Part shown: one piece after another, positions 1 through 8,527 of the stretch
How positions within the stretch are numbered: the first letter of the stretch is position 1
How the letters are laid out: each line of letters starts with the position of its first letter
Source: Acidimicrobiaceae bacterium
GTDB taxonomy: Bacteria > Actinomycetota > Acidimicrobiia > Acidimicrobiales > RAAP-2
Assembly (NCBI GenBank): GCA_003161575.1
Contig: PMOE01000086.1
Span: 1-35,385 of the forward strand
DNA length: 35,385 bases
Direction of reading: 5' to 3'
Notes under the pieces: generated by a model
What the model was told of the DNA's origin: nothing
Databases searched by the model: none
What the model saw: only the letters and a program-made list of their open reading frames with translations
Translations under genes and position numbers: made by a program

Positions 1-101
1 CCCTCAACGACATCATTGGTGTTCTGGGCAGGAGAGCCCCATTGGGACTTGTTGGCCTCGATCACACCCCGCTGAGATGCGAAGTGCCATGGAAGTGCGG
101 G

Positions 102-1205
102 TCAGTGCCTCGCGCTCTTCGCCATCGCTCGGGGCAACTGGAAGTCTCCGAAGAATTTCCAGATGGTGTCGGTGGCGTTGATCTCGAATGTCGTGAACCC
201 CGTGATGTTCGCAATCGACTGGGTGAACTTGCTTCCCGGCCAGGCGTGCCCCCCGTCGAGAACGATGTAGAAGACCACACCCACGCCCGGGGGGCACCGG
301 TAGGTCCGCTCGATGATGTGGGGGGCTCGCATCGTCTCGGTCGAGTGCGGGTTGCAGCCGTCCCTGTTGGCCCAGGCCCGAACGTTTGCGGGGTAACCCG
401 AGCCGTTGAGGTTGGCCGGCACCGTGGTCGTCGTGGGGGGTGTAGGTCCCCCGTTCAACGCGTGGTTGAGGACCGCGGTACCGATCCCGCCGTTGAAATA
501 CAAGATCGGGTCGGCCGTGCCGTGAAAGGCCAGGATCGGGACCGGGCGGGCGGCCAGGCAGGGCTTGGGCATCAAGAGACCCGAGACGGCAGCGATCGCG
601 GCAAATCGGCTCGCCATGGTGCACGCCAGTAACGAGACCATGAAGGCCCCGTCGGAGAAGCCGTCGGCGTAGACCCGGGACGTGTCGACACACAGACGCG
701 ATTCGATCGAGTTGAGCATGTCGGTCACGTAGGTCAGATCGGCGTTGGGGTGCGACGTCGCGCTCGTGTCCCACTGCGAAGGATTGCCGGTCCCTTGCGG
801 AAAGGCGACGATGAAGCCGTCTTTTTGACCCAGCACGCCGAACTGAGAGGTGGTCGCTTGGAGTTGGGCCCCTTCGGCCAAGCCGTGGAAATCGAGCACG
901 AGGGGGCGAGGGGTAACCGCAGGGCTCGGGGCGGGCGTCGTGAGCAAGAAGAGACGTGGGGTCCCGTTGACCTCGAGGCTCTGCTGCTCGGTGGCGACCG
1001 CCGGTCCCTGGGGCATCCGGCAACCCGACGAGGCGACGGGGGCCGCGGTGGCCCGGACCGGCGCGGTCCGAGGGGATCGGGGCGCCGCGCTGCTGGCGCT
1101 CGACGAGCAGCCGGCGCCGACAACGGTGAGGGCGAGCAACGCGACGAAGCAGTGACGCGCCGATCCGACGTGTCCTTTCCCGGGGCGGACGAGGCGCCCT
1201 GGCAC
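102..1205 (-). CDS. Secreted lipoprotein esterase, PHB-depolymerase/LpqC type
   Basis: Probable extracellular alpha/beta-hydrolase of the poly(3-hydroxybutyrate) depolymerase / feruloyl-esterase group (COG3509, LpqC-like). The catalytic triad can be read: nucleophile Ser184 in GFSDG, Asp232 in FHGTADP, His320 in DGGHAWPG. An oxyanion-type segment, LDFHG, lies near residue 105. With the GTG start at 1205 the protein is 367 aa. It opens with Arg/Lys residues, then a hydrophobic stretch ending in the lipobox VGAGC (Cys33), so it should be a membrane-anchored lipoprotein. The open frame reaches back to 1313, but that start would overlap ygfZ and bury the signal peptide, so the GTG is preferred. 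It lies 43 bases after ygfZ and may be the last gene of the his operon or have its own promoter. The substrate cannot be told from sequence. Confidence 0.8.
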   Translation of the reverse strand: MPGRLVRPGKGHVGSARHCFVALLALTVVGAGCSSSASSAAPRSPRTAPVRATAAPVASSGCRMPQGPAVATEQQSLEVNGTPRLFLLTTPAPSPAVTPRPLVLDFHGLAEGAQLQATTSQFGVLGQKDGFIVAFPQGTGNPSQWDTSATSHPNADLTYVTDMLNSIESRLCVDTSRVYADGFSDGAFMVSLLACTMASRFAAIAAVSGLLMPKPCLAARPVPILAFHGTADPILYFNGGIGTAVLNHALNGGPTPPTTTTVPANLNGSGYPANVRAWANRDGCNPHSTETMRAPHIIERTYRCPPGVGVVFYIVLDGGHAWPGSKFTQSIANITGFTTFEINATDTIWKFFGDFQLPRAMAKSARH

Positions 1206-1248
1206 GGGACCGACCGACCCGCGGTGCGGTGGCAATACGCAACGGTCC

Positions 1249-2229
1249 TTAGACAAGAGGCACCGTGCGCCCGTGGGCTCCCAGCACGCTCGCCGAAGCG
1301 TCGGCTCGGTCAAGGCGCACCTCGAGGTCGGCCGGGAGCTCGACGGATCGGTGCAGGTAGCCCAGTGCGGCCGGACCGCCGACTCCCGGGCACCAGGCCG
1401 CCGACGTGCAGGAACCGAGCACCTTCTCTCCGCCCGGGACGAAGATCGGGGCCCCGATGAGTTGGGCGAGGTCGAGGGCGACCGGGGGGTCGATGATGAT
1501 GCCGCACAGGCGGCGGGCCACCTTGTTCCCGCGTGCGTCGAGCCGGGCCACCAGCTCCTGGCCCGTGTAGCACCCCTTGGTGAAGTTCACCGTCCGTTCC
1601 AACAGATGAGCTTCCGCGGGGATCGTCTTGTTGTCGAGTTCGGCCCCCATCTCGGGGATCCCCGCCTCCACCCGGAGCGCCTCCCAGGCACCCGAACCAC
1701 ACCATTCGACATGGTCGGGAAGCGCCGCCTCGGGATCCACGCCGAGCAGGTCGGCACCGAGGGTCCCGTTCACCGCCACCGCCAACATCCATGTGCGCTC
1801 GCCACTCGTGGGCTCCTCAGTGATCAGGTGGAGCGCGTCGGGCACCTGGTCTCCCCTGAGGGCAATGCACGACCAGTCGCGTGGCTCGATCTGCACTTTG
1901 GAACGGAGCTTGAAACGGTTGAGCCGATCGACGACGGTGGCACCGAAACCGCCGGCCACGTCGAGCACGAACTCGTCGTCGGCTGATCGCAGCACCCGCA
2001 GCAGGGCCACCAGCTTTCCTTCGGGGGCGAGCAGCAACGATTCAGCGTGCTCGCCAACCCCGAGCGCGCCGACATCCTGGCTGCACTGTCCTTGGAGGTA
2101 GTCGGCGGCGTCGCGGCCCCGAACCACCACCACATCACGGTTCAGCCGGTAGGCGCCCACCCGGTCCCGCAACGCCTCATATTCAGACACGAGGGCGGCT
2201 TCGGGCGGGTCCACGCCCGGTTCGCTCAT
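1249..2229 (-). CDS. ygfZ: YgfZ/GcvT-family folate-binding protein
   Basis: Folate-binding protein of the YgfZ family. In E. coli the homologue uses tetrahydrofolate and supports maturation or repair of certain Fe-S enzymes. The family signature KGCYTGQE is seen, with its Cys at about residue 220, after an N-terminal GcvT-like domain. Length is 326 aa, normal for the family. The ATG at 2229 overlaps the trpE stop in an ATGA arrangement, which fixes the start and implies translational coupling. The open frame extends upstream to 2307, but that part is trpE read out of frame. The position behind trpE suggests only shared transcription, not a role in tryptophan synthesis. Confidence 0.9.
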   Translation of the reverse strand: MSEPGVDPPEAALVSEYEALRDRVGAYRLNRDVVVVRGRDAADYLQGQCSQDVGALGVGEHAESLLLAPEGKLVALLRVLRSADDEFVLDVAGGFGATVVDRLNRFKLRSKVQIEPRDWSCIALRGDQVPDALHLITEEPTSGERTWMLAVAVNGTLGADLLGVDPEAALPDHVEWCGSGAWEALRVEAGIPEMGAELDNKTIPAEAHLLERTVNFTKGCYTGQELVARLDARGNKVARRLCGIIIDPPVALDLAQLIGAPIFVPGGEKVLGSCTSAAWCPGVGGPAALGYLHRSVELPADLEVRLDRADASASVLGAHGRTVPLV

Positions 2230-3803
2230 GTCGACCCCGAGCAGGTCGGCGACATCCGTCGGGCCTCCCCGACCGCGGCGAGCAGCGCGGCCGCTTTGTG
2301 GGTGCACTCCTCGTCCTCGCGGCGCGGGTCACTGTCGGCCACGATCCCGGCCCCCGCCTGCACCGAGGCTCGACCGTCGGGGCTGACAACCATGGTGCGG
2401 ATCACAATGGCGGTGTCGAGGTTGCCTGAGAAATCGAGATAGCCGACGACGCCGCCGTAGATGCCCCGCTTGGTCGGCTCAAGTTCGTCGATGATCTCCA
2501 TGGCCCGGACCTTCGGGGCACCCGAAAGGGTCCCCGCGGGCAACGTGGCCCGTAGCACGTCGATCGGGCCCTTCCCCGGGGCGAGGCGCCCGGAGACCTG
2601 TGAGGTCAGGTGCATGATGTGGCTGTAGCGCTCGACGGTCATCAGCTCGTCGACCTTTTCACTCCCGAAAGACACCACCCGACCGACGTCGTTGCGGGCG
2701 AGATCGACCAGCATGACGTGCTCTGCCACCTCCTTGGGATCCTCGGACAGCTCCCCGCCGAGCAACGCGTCGTGCTCGTCGTTCACCCCGCGCGGGCGGG
2801 ATCCGGCGATCGGTCTTGAAATCACGACCCCGTCGCGCACCCGGACCATGGGTTCGGGCGACGAGCCGACCACCGTCACCTCGGGGAAGCGCAGGAAGTA
2901 CAGGTACGGACTCGGGTTGAGCAGCCGCAGGGCCCGGTAGACCGCAAAGGGGTCTGCGCCGAGCTCGAGGTCGAAGCGTTGGGAGAGGACCACCTGGAAG
3001 ATGTCGCCGGCCACGATGTACTCCTTGGCCGCCTCCACCGAGGCCATGTACGCCTCGCTGGTCATCATGCGCGTCGGCTCGGCCACCGCTGCTCCGGGCT
3101 CTGGGAATGGCAGGGGCGACGTGGTGTCGGATTCGAAGCAATCGTCAGCCAGCACGCGCAGGCGAGCCTCGGCCCCGGCGTAGGCCTCGGCCATCTCGGA
3201 TTGGGTCCAGTTGTCCTCGATCACCACGTTCTGCACCAGGACGATCCGCTGGCGCCAGTGGTCAAATGCGGCCAGTTCGCCGATCACCACGAGGCTGGCA
3301 TCGGGGTAACCAAGGTCGTCGGGGGGGGTGTCGGGCAGGTGCTCGATCTCGCGCACCACGTCGTATCCGAGGTAGCCGACAACCCCCCCGTGCAGAGGGG
3401 GAAGCTCGTCAAAACTCGGCGAGCGATAGGCCGCCAACAGTTCTTCAAGGGCGGCGAGCACACCGTGGCCACCACCGGTCGGGACCCTGAGGGGCCCTGT
3501 CGCCGAGACCTGCGAGCCCCGGGCCACGAGCGTGCCCAGTGGGGAGCGACCGACAAAGGAATAGCGTCCCCACCGTTCACCACCCTCGACCGATTCGAAC
3601 AGGAAGCCTGGACCCTGTCCGACGATATTGGAAAAGGCGGCCACCGGGGTGAGCGTGTCGGCCACCACCTCGGTGAAGACCGGCACGATGGTGTACTCGG
3701 CGGCCAGGGCGACAAACTCCGACGGGTCAGGCCGGATGCGCAACCCACCAGCGGTGTCCGCGCCGGTGTCTGCAACCGCACCGGCGTATTTGGCCCGGCT
3801 CAT
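2226..3803 (-). CDS. trpE: Anthranilate synthase component I
   Basis: Catalyses chorismate plus ammonia to anthranilate, the first committed step of tryptophan synthesis, with a TrpG glutaminase partner that is not in this window. The 525-aa protein shows the N-terminal regulatory segment FLFES followed by [12 protein letters not shown] (about residues 67-83; LLES in many homologues is the tryptophan feedback site). It also has the chorismate-binding motifs [44 protein letters not shown] and [12 protein letters not shown]. The ATG at 3803 overlaps the hisI stop as ATGA. An open frame continues upstream to 3905 but only antisense to nothing useful and inside hisI. hisI-trpE adjacency is known from other actinobacteria such as Streptomyces. 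Confidence 0.96.
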   Translation of the reverse strand: MSRAKYAGAVADTGADTAGGLRIRPDPSEFVALAAEYTIVPVFTEVVADTLTPVAAFSNIVGQGPGFLFESVEGGERWGRYSFVGRSPLGTLVARGSQVSATGPLRVPTGGGHGVLAALEELLAAYRSPSFDELPPLHGGVVGYLGYDVVREIEHLPDTPPDDLGYPDASLVVIGELAAFDHWRQRIVLVQNVVIEDNWTQSEMAEAYAGAEARLRVLADDCFESDTTSPLPFPEPGAAVAEPTRMMTSEAYMASVEAAKEYIVAGDIFQVVLSQRFDLELGADPFAVYRALRLLNPSPYLYFLRFPEVTVVGSSPEPMVRVRDGVVISRPIAGSRPRGVNDEHDALLGGELSEDPKEVAEHVMLVDLARNDVGRVVSFGSEKVDELMTVERYSHIMHLTSQVSGRLAPGKGPIDVLRATLPAGTLSGAPKVRAMEIIDELEPTKRGIYGGVVGYLDFSGNLDTAIVIRTMVVSPDGRASVQAGAGIVADSDPRREDEECTHKAAALLAAVGEARRMSPTCSGST

Positions 3804-4222
3804 CGAATCTCGCCCGGCGCCGTCCCGCCGGGCTCGGCGGGGCGCGGCATCCCCGGACCCTGTCCGACCGAGCGATAGAAACAGCTCCAGTTCCGGGTGT
3901 GGCAACCCCCCTCGCCGTGTTGGTCGACCAGCACGAGGAGCGCGTCACCGTCGCAGTCGACCCGCACCTCTCGCACGTACTGGCGGTCGCCGGAGGTCTC
4001 GCCCTTGTTCCACAGCTCCTTGCGGCTCCGACTCCAGAACCAGGTCCGCCCGGACTCGAGGGTCCGGCGGAGGGCCTCGGCGTTCATGTAGGCCACGGTC
4101 AGCACGTCACCACCGGTCGCGTCCTGGACGATGGCGGTCACCAACCCGTTGTCGTCGAAGCGCACCTCGCCCAGGTTCGCCTCGTCAACCACCAGTGCGA
4201 TGCCCCGTGCTCCTCCGGTCAT
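3800..4222 (-). CDS. hisI: Phosphoribosyl-AMP cyclohydrolase
   Basis: Opens the adenine ring of phosphoribosyl-AMP, the third step of histidine synthesis. The 140-aa monofunctional form is present; no HisE pyrophosphohydrolase domain is fused and hisE is not in the window. Metal ligands are readable: the DCDGD cluster (Asp89, Asp91, Asp93), Cys90, Cys107 in [11 protein letters not shown] and Cys114. ATG 4222 is chosen. A GTG lies directly before it at 4225 and cannot be excluded; neither has a strong ribosome site. The C-terminal 25 residues are Pro/Gly rich and beyond the conserved core. It overlaps trpE by four bases. Confidence 0.94.
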   Translation of the reverse strand: MTGGARGIALVVDEANLGEVRFDDNGLVTAIVQDATGGDVLTVAYMNAEALRRTLESGRTWFWSRSRKELWNKGETSGDRQYVREVRVDCDGDALLVLVDQHGEGGCHTRNWSCFYRSVGQGPGMPRPAEPGGTAPGEIR

Positions 4223-4229
4223 CACGGTC

Positions 4230-4592
4230 TCACAGGTACAGCCCGGTACCGCCGTCGATCCGCTCGGAGGCCACCGCGTGGATGTCCCGCTCGCGCAGGA
4301 TCACATACTCCTCGCCTTGGACCTCGACTTCGAAACGGTCCTCGGGATTGAACAAGACCTTGTCGCCGACCTTGATGGTGCGGACGTGAGGCCCGACGGC
4401 CACCGTCTCGGCCCAGGCCAGCCGGCGGGAGACCTGGGCCGTTGCCGGGATCAGGATTCCGGCGCGCGAGCGTCGTTCTCCCTCTGCTTGGGAGACTTGG
4501 ACCAAGACTCGGTCGAAGAGCACGGTGATCGGCTGTTTTGGGTCCCCGGCCTGGGACGACTCCTTCGATGCCACACCGGCACGGTACCGCAT
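4230..4592 (-). CDS. GroES-like co-chaperonin paralogue inside the his operon
   Basis: Cpn10-family protein, 120 aa from ATG 4592; a GTG at 4574 would give 114 aa and is equally possible. Recognisable parts are the first strand [12 protein letters not shown], a mobile-loop region that keeps the hydrophobic AGILIPATA contact, [17 protein letters not shown] and the closing [12 protein letters not shown]. Compared with classical GroES it has an N-terminal extension of about 20 residues, a C-terminal tail ([12 protein letters not shown]), and lacks most of the roof hairpin between AVGP and KVGD. No groEL lies nearby. It sits between hisF and hisI in the same orientation, so it is probably co-transcribed with histidine genes. 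Family assignment is firm; whether it serves a GroEL is unknown. Confidence 0.82.
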   Translation of the reverse strand: MRYRAGVASKESSQAGDPKQPITVLFDRVLVQVSQAEGERRSRAGILIPATAQVSRRLAWAETVAVGPHVRTIKVGDKVLFNPEDRFEVEVQGEEYVILRERDIHAVASERIDGGTGLYL

Positions 4593-4655
4593 CACCGGCC
4601 GGGGCCGGACCGCGCCAGGCACGGCTCCGGCGAGCACTCGCCCGGGGGCGGCGGA

Positions 4656-5438
4656 TCATCGACGATCGGACGCTTCGACCGGTCGGACCGTCACCCCAGC
4701 GGCGGCGAGGTACTCCTTTGCCTGACCGACCGAGTACTCCTGGCGGTGAAAGATGCCGGCGGCGAGCACGGCGTCGGCGCCACCGCGCCTCACCCCCTCC
4801 ACCAGGTGCTCGAGGGTGCCGACGCCACCGGAGGCCACAACCGGCACGTCCACGGCGTCGCTGACCGACCGGGTGAGATCGAGGTCGAAGCCGTCGCGGG
4901 TGCCATCGCGGTCCATCGAGGTCAACAGAATCTCCCCCGCACCGCCTTCGGCGCAGCGGACGACCCATGAGACGGCGTCGATCCCGGTCGACCGTCGCCC
5001 GCCGTGGGTGAAGACCTCCCAGCCTCCACTGCCAGTCCGCGCCCGGGCGTCGACGGCCACCACGACGCATTGGTCGCCGAATTCGCCGGCCAGCTCGGCG
5101 ACCAATTCGGGGCGGTCGATCGCCGCGGTGTTCAACGCCACTTTCTCCGCGCCGGCCCGCAACAGCCGGCGGGCGTCTTCAGCGCTGCGGACGCCGCCAC
5201 CGACGGTGAGGGGAATGAACACCCGCTCGGCCGTGCGGGCCACCACGTCGACCATGGTGTCGCGCTGATCCGACGACGCGGTGATATCGAGGAAGGTGAG
5301 CTCGTCGGCCCCGTCGTGGTCATAGCGGGCGGCCAGCTCCACGGGGTCCCCGGCATCGACCAGGTCGACGAAGCGCACGCCTTTGACCACCCTCCCCCCG
5401 GTCACGTCCAAACAGGGGATCACCCGGATGACGCGCAC
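4656..5438 (-). CDS. hisF: Imidazole glycerol phosphate synthase, cyclase subunit
   Basis: Uses ammonia delivered by HisH to convert PRFAR to imidazole-glycerol phosphate and AICAR. It is a (beta-alpha)8 barrel of 260 aa. The catalytic aspartates fall at the canonical positions Asp11 (RVIPCLDV) and Asp130 (VVVAVDAR), which supports the GTG start at 5438 even though the open frame goes back to 5519. Phosphate-binding loops LTVGGGVRS and VVASGGVG are present. The start overlaps the 3' end of hisA by 19 bases. A gap of 63 bases separates it from the GroES-like gene. Confidence 0.96.
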   Translation of the reverse strand: MRVIRVIPCLDVTGGRVVKGVRFVDLVDAGDPVELAARYDHDGADELTFLDITASSDQRDTMVDVVARTAERVFIPLTVGGGVRSAEDARRLLRAGAEKVALNTAAIDRPELVAELAGEFGDQCVVVAVDARARTGSGGWEVFTHGGRRSTGIDAVSWVVRCAEGGAGEILLTSMDRDGTRDGFDLDLTRSVSDAVDVPVVASGGVGTLEHLVEGVRRGGADAVLAAGIFHRQEYSVGQAKEYLAAAGVTVRPVEASDRR

Positions 5439-6175
5439 GCGGCCATCCCCTCTTCGAGTCCGACTCGGCCGTCGACGAGGGCCTTGCCCACCACCACGCC
5501 GGCCAGGAGGCGAGCACACAGCGGCCCACGCAGCGTGACCAGAGCCCGCAGGTCTTCAACCGATCCCACCCCGCCGGAGGCCACGACAGGCAGGGTGGTG
5601 AGATCGAGCACACTTTGCAGCCCAACGGTGTCGGGGCCTTGCAGGGTGCCGTCTCGTTCGATGGCGGTGACTACCACGGCACCGAGCGGGGCGGCGGCGA
5701 CCTCGTCTAAGAGCTCGGCCACCGTCCGTCCCGAGCCGAGGGTCCAGCCCCGGCCCGACGCTTCGAGTTCCCCGTCACGCCGCCGCCGGTAATCGAGGCC
5801 GAGCGCCACCTGGCCCGGGTGGCGGGTGGCGAGGTGTCCGGCGAGACCGGGGGTTTCGAGGGCCGCCGTCCCGAGCACGACCCGGGACACACCGGCATCG
5901 AGCAGGTCGGCGACGTCGTGCTCGCTCCGCACTCCCCCGCCGGTTTGGACCGCGATACCGGCGCGTCGGGCAATCGCCTTCACCGTCGCCCGGTTCTCGG
6001 GCTCGCCGCTCAAGGCGGCGTCGAGGTCGACCACATGGAGCCATCGCGCTCCCGCGGCGACGAACCGGTCGGCGAGATCGAGGGGGTCCCCGTACTCCTG
6101 GATGCGCCCGAAGTCCCCCTGGACCAGGCGCACGGCCACGCCGCCTCGAAGATCGATAGCGGGAAGGAGCTCCAT
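5420..6175 (-). CDS. hisA: ProFAR isomerase HisA (possibly bifunctional PriA)
   Basis: Isomerises ProFAR to PRFAR. It is a 251-aa barrel with catalytic residues Asp8 (LPAIDLRGG), Asp128 (ALGLDYR), Thr170 and Asp175 (TAIERDGT). Residues R142-G143-W144 align with Arg143 and Trp145 of mycobacterial PriA, the actinobacterial enzyme that also does the TrpF reaction. That makes a dual role possible, but many HisA proteins also keep the GW pair. trpE is four genes downstream and no trpF is seen here. The ATG at 6175 shares one base with the hisH TAA stop (TAATG). Confidence 0.93.
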   Translation of the reverse strand: MELLPAIDLRGGVAVRLVQGDFGRIQEYGDPLDLADRFVAAGARWLHVVDLDAALSGEPENRATVKAIARRAGIAVQTGGGVRSEHDVADLLDAGVSRVVLGTAALETPGLAGHLATRHPGQVALGLDYRRRRDGELEASGRGWTLGSGRTVAELLDEVAAAPLGAVVVTAIERDGTLQGPDTVGLQSVLDLTTLPVVASGGVGSVEDLRALVTLRGPLCARLLAGVVVGKALVDGRVGLEEGMAACASSG

Positions 6176-6819
6176 TACGCGCTGGACGCTGCGACCTGCA
6201 CCGCGCAGCGGGTGACGAAGTTCGACAAGATGGCCAGACCCGCCGATCCGGATTTCTCGGGGTGGAACTGGGTGCCCCAGACGTTGTCCCGTTCGGCCGC
6301 CGCGGCGACGGGACCTCCGTAGTCACAAGTGGCGACCGTCTCGGGCCCGACCGCCGGGGCGTAGGAATGGACGAAGTAGACCCAGGGCGAAGGGTCCAAC
6401 CCGGCCAGCAAGCCCGAGGCGACCCCCTCGCGTCGCACCAGCCGGTTCCACTGCATCTGGGGGTGCTTGACCCCAACGGGCAATCGGATGATCGGACCGG
6501 CGAAGGCCCCGAGCCCGCGGGCTCCGGGGCTCTCGTCTGATCGCTCGTAGAGCAGCTGGAATCCGATGCAGATCCCGAGGAAGGGCACACCGGTGTCGAT
6601 GGCGTGACGGGCCGCCTGGCCGAGGCCGCTGTCTTCGAGCGCGGCGGCACAGGGTCCGAAGGCGCCGACCCCGGGCAGCACCACCCCGCTCGCACCGGTC
6701 ACATCGGCGGGGTCAGTGATCAGGCGAGCGGGCGCTCCGAGGTGGACCAAGGCGTTTTCGGCCGAGCCGAGGTTCCCGATCCCGTAGTCGAGGACGACGA
6801 TCGACCCTTCGGCGCTCAC
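6175..6819 (-). CDS. hisH: Imidazole glycerol phosphate synthase, glutaminase subunit
   Basis: Class-I glutamine amidotransferase that feeds ammonia to HisF. The 214-aa protein shows the nucleophile Cys84 in LGICIGFQLL and the His186/Glu188 pair in FHPEKS, plus the oxyanion segment LPGVGAFG. The start is GTG 6819, which overlaps the hisB stop as GTGA. The open frame runs on to 7179 upstream but that stretch is hisB read in another frame. Its place between hisB and hisA matches the common his operon order. Confidence 0.95.
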   Translation of the reverse strand: MSAEGSIVVLDYGIGNLGSAENALVHLGAPARLITDPADVTGASGVVLPGVGAFGPCAAALEDSGLGQAARHAIDTGVPFLGICIGFQLLYERSDESPGARGLGAFAGPIIRLPVGVKHPQMQWNRLVRREGVASGLLAGLDPSPWVYFVHSYAPAVGPETVATCDYGGPVAAAAERDNVWGTQFHPEKSGSAGLAILSNFVTRCAVQVAASSA

Positions 6820-7439
6820 AGAGAACCCTTGGTCGAAGGGATCCGCTTCCCTTCGGTTCGCACCGCGTCGCGAAGAGCGCGGGCCACCCCTTTGAAGCTG
6901 GCTTCGACGATGTGGTGGGTGTTCTTTCCCTCGCGCTTGTTCACGTGCAAGGTCAGGGCCCCGGCCGTGGCGAAGGCGCGCCAGAACTCCTCGGCCAGCT
7001 GGGGATCGAACGGCGGTTCGCCGAGTCCGACGGTATCGGGAGCGAATGGGACGTCGTACGCCAGATACGGACGGCCCGACAGATCGAGCGCGACCTCGAT
7101 CAGGGCCTCGTCGAGGGGAAGCAGGAGGGAGGCGAAACGCCGGATGCCCGATTTGTCCCCAAGCGCCTCGGCCAGGCATTGACCGATCACGATGCCGACG
7201 TCTTCGACGGTGTGGTGGGCGTCGACCGCCAGGTCACCGTTGGCGTGCACCGAGAGGTCGAAGCCACCGTGGCGGCCGAGCTGGTCGATCATGTGGTCGA
7301 AGAACGGAAGGCCGGTCGACACTTCCACCTGGCCGGTGCCGTCGATGCCCAGGGTCACGGCGATCTCGGTCTCTTTGGTCTTCCGACGCCGTTCGGCCCG
7401 CCGCACCTCCTGGTCGCTCTCGCCAGCACCTCGGGTCAT
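6816..7439 (-). CDS. hisB: Imidazoleglycerol-phosphate dehydratase
   Basis: Dehydrates imidazole-glycerol phosphate to imidazole-acetol phosphate. It is the monofunctional 207-aa form without the histidinol phosphatase domain found in enterobacteria. The two manganese-binding repeats are clear: DAHHTVEDVGI in the first half and NTHHIVEASFK in the second, with STGLPFFDHM near the N-terminus. ATG 7439 overlaps the hisC stop as ATGA, which is why the longer frame to 7529 is not used. A histidinol-phosphatase is therefore needed elsewhere in the genome. Confidence 0.95.
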   Translation of the reverse strand: MTRGAGESDQEVRRAERRRKTKETEIAVTLGIDGTGQVEVSTGLPFFDHMIDQLGRHGGFDLSVHANGDLAVDAHHTVEDVGIVIGQCLAEALGDKSGIRRFASLLLPLDEALIEVALDLSGRPYLAYDVPFAPDTVGLGEPPFDPQLAEEFWRAFATAGALTLHVNKREGKNTHHIVEASFKGVARALRDAVRTEGKRIPSTKGSL

Positions 7440-8527
7440 CGCAGGATCTCCTCCAGTGCGTCCACGAATCGATCGTTCTCGCTGGGCGTGCCCACCGTGA
7501 CCCGGAGACACCCCGGGAGCCCGGGCCAACTCGAACAGTTCCGTATCAGTACGGACCGTTCGACCAGCCCTTCCCAGACCTCCCCGGCCGCCCGCTCGTG
7601 GGGCCGAAAGAGAATGAAATTGGCATCAGACGGCCAGGTCTCCACCGGTAATGCTGCCAGAGCGGCGGCCAGGCGCCCGCGCTCTTCGGCCACCAGCGCC
7701 ACCCGGCCCTCCATCTCGGTCCGGTATTTGAGGGCCAGAACCCCGGCGACCTGGGTCATCGCGGACAGGTGGTAGGGCAACGCGGCGTCGTCGCAGGCGG
7801 CCACCACGGCCGGATCGGCGATGAGATACCCGAGCCGGGCGGCCGCCATAGACCAGGTCTTCGAAAACGTCCGCACCACCACGAGGCCGTCGGCATCGGT
7901 GGCCGTCGGCCCGGCGCGACCCGATCCCCGCAACTCCAAGGCCGACCAGGAGGCGAATTGGCCGTAGGCCTCGTCGACCACCACCAGACCCGGGGCACGG
8001 GACAGCACCCGAGCGACCAGTTCGGGGGTCTCGGCCCGTCCGGTCGGATTGTTGGGTGAGCACACGAAGGTGACCGTCGGTTGGGCCTCGTCTAGCACTC
8101 GCTCGACGTCGTCAGCATCGATCCGGAAGTCCGAGGCACGCCCGGCGCTCGCGACCTCGGTGCCGGTGAGGCGGGAGATGTGGCTGTGCAACGCGTAGGT
8201 CGGTTCGAAGATCAAGGCGCGCCGCCCCGGCCCGCCGTAGGCGAGCAGCAGGCATTGGAGGGCCTCGTTGGATCCGTTGGCGCAGAAGACTTCGCTCGCG
8301 TCGACGCCGTGGTACTCGGCGAGCCCGGCCCGGAGTTCGCTCGCCAGGCGGTCGGGGTAGCGATTGAATTCAATGCGTTCGAGCGCGCCGGCCAGCTCGT
8401 CGCGCCAGGTCTCGGGGGCGGGGAAGGGTGATTCGTTGGTGTTGAGTCGGACTTTCGCCGGCACCTGTGGGGAGTGATAACCGCTCAGTGCGGCCAAGTC
8501 GTCACGGCGCGGGACGAGGGAACTCAT
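7436..8527 (-). CDS. hisC: Histidinol-phosphate aminotransferase
   Basis: PLP-dependent transaminase converting imidazole-acetol phosphate to histidinol phosphate. It has 363 aa with fold-type I features: substrate loop NTNESPFP near residue 30, NNPTG (Asn160), VVDEAYG (Asp185, Tyr188), the PLP lysine Lys223 in TFSKTWSMAAARLGY, and a C-terminal LRVTVGTP arginine. ATG 8527 overlaps the hisD stop (ATGA). Some actinobacterial HisC paralogues act on aromatic amino acids; the operon position makes the histidine role by far the likeliest. Confidence 0.95.
   Translation of the reverse strand: MSSLVPRRDDLAALSGYHSPQVPAKVRLNTNESPFPAPETWRDELAGALERIEFNRYPDRLASELRAGLAEYHGVDASEVFCANGSNEALQCLLLAYGGPGRRALIFEPTYALHSHISRLTGTEVASAGRASDFRIDADDVERVLDEAQPTVTFVCSPNNPTGRAETPELVARVLSRAPGLVVVDEAYGQFASWSALELRGSGRAGPTATDADGLVVVRTFSKTWSMAAARLGYLIADPAVVAACDDAALPYHLSAMTQVAGVLALKYRTEMEGRVALVAEERGRLAAALAALPVETWPSDANFILFRPHERAAGEVWEGLVERSVLIRNCSSWPGLPGCLRVTVGTPSENDRFVDALEEILR

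Noticed and set aside
13-1242. 409-codon minus-strand open frame at the left end
   Set aside because: Shadow of the esterase gene in another frame; Arg/Pro-rich with no domain.
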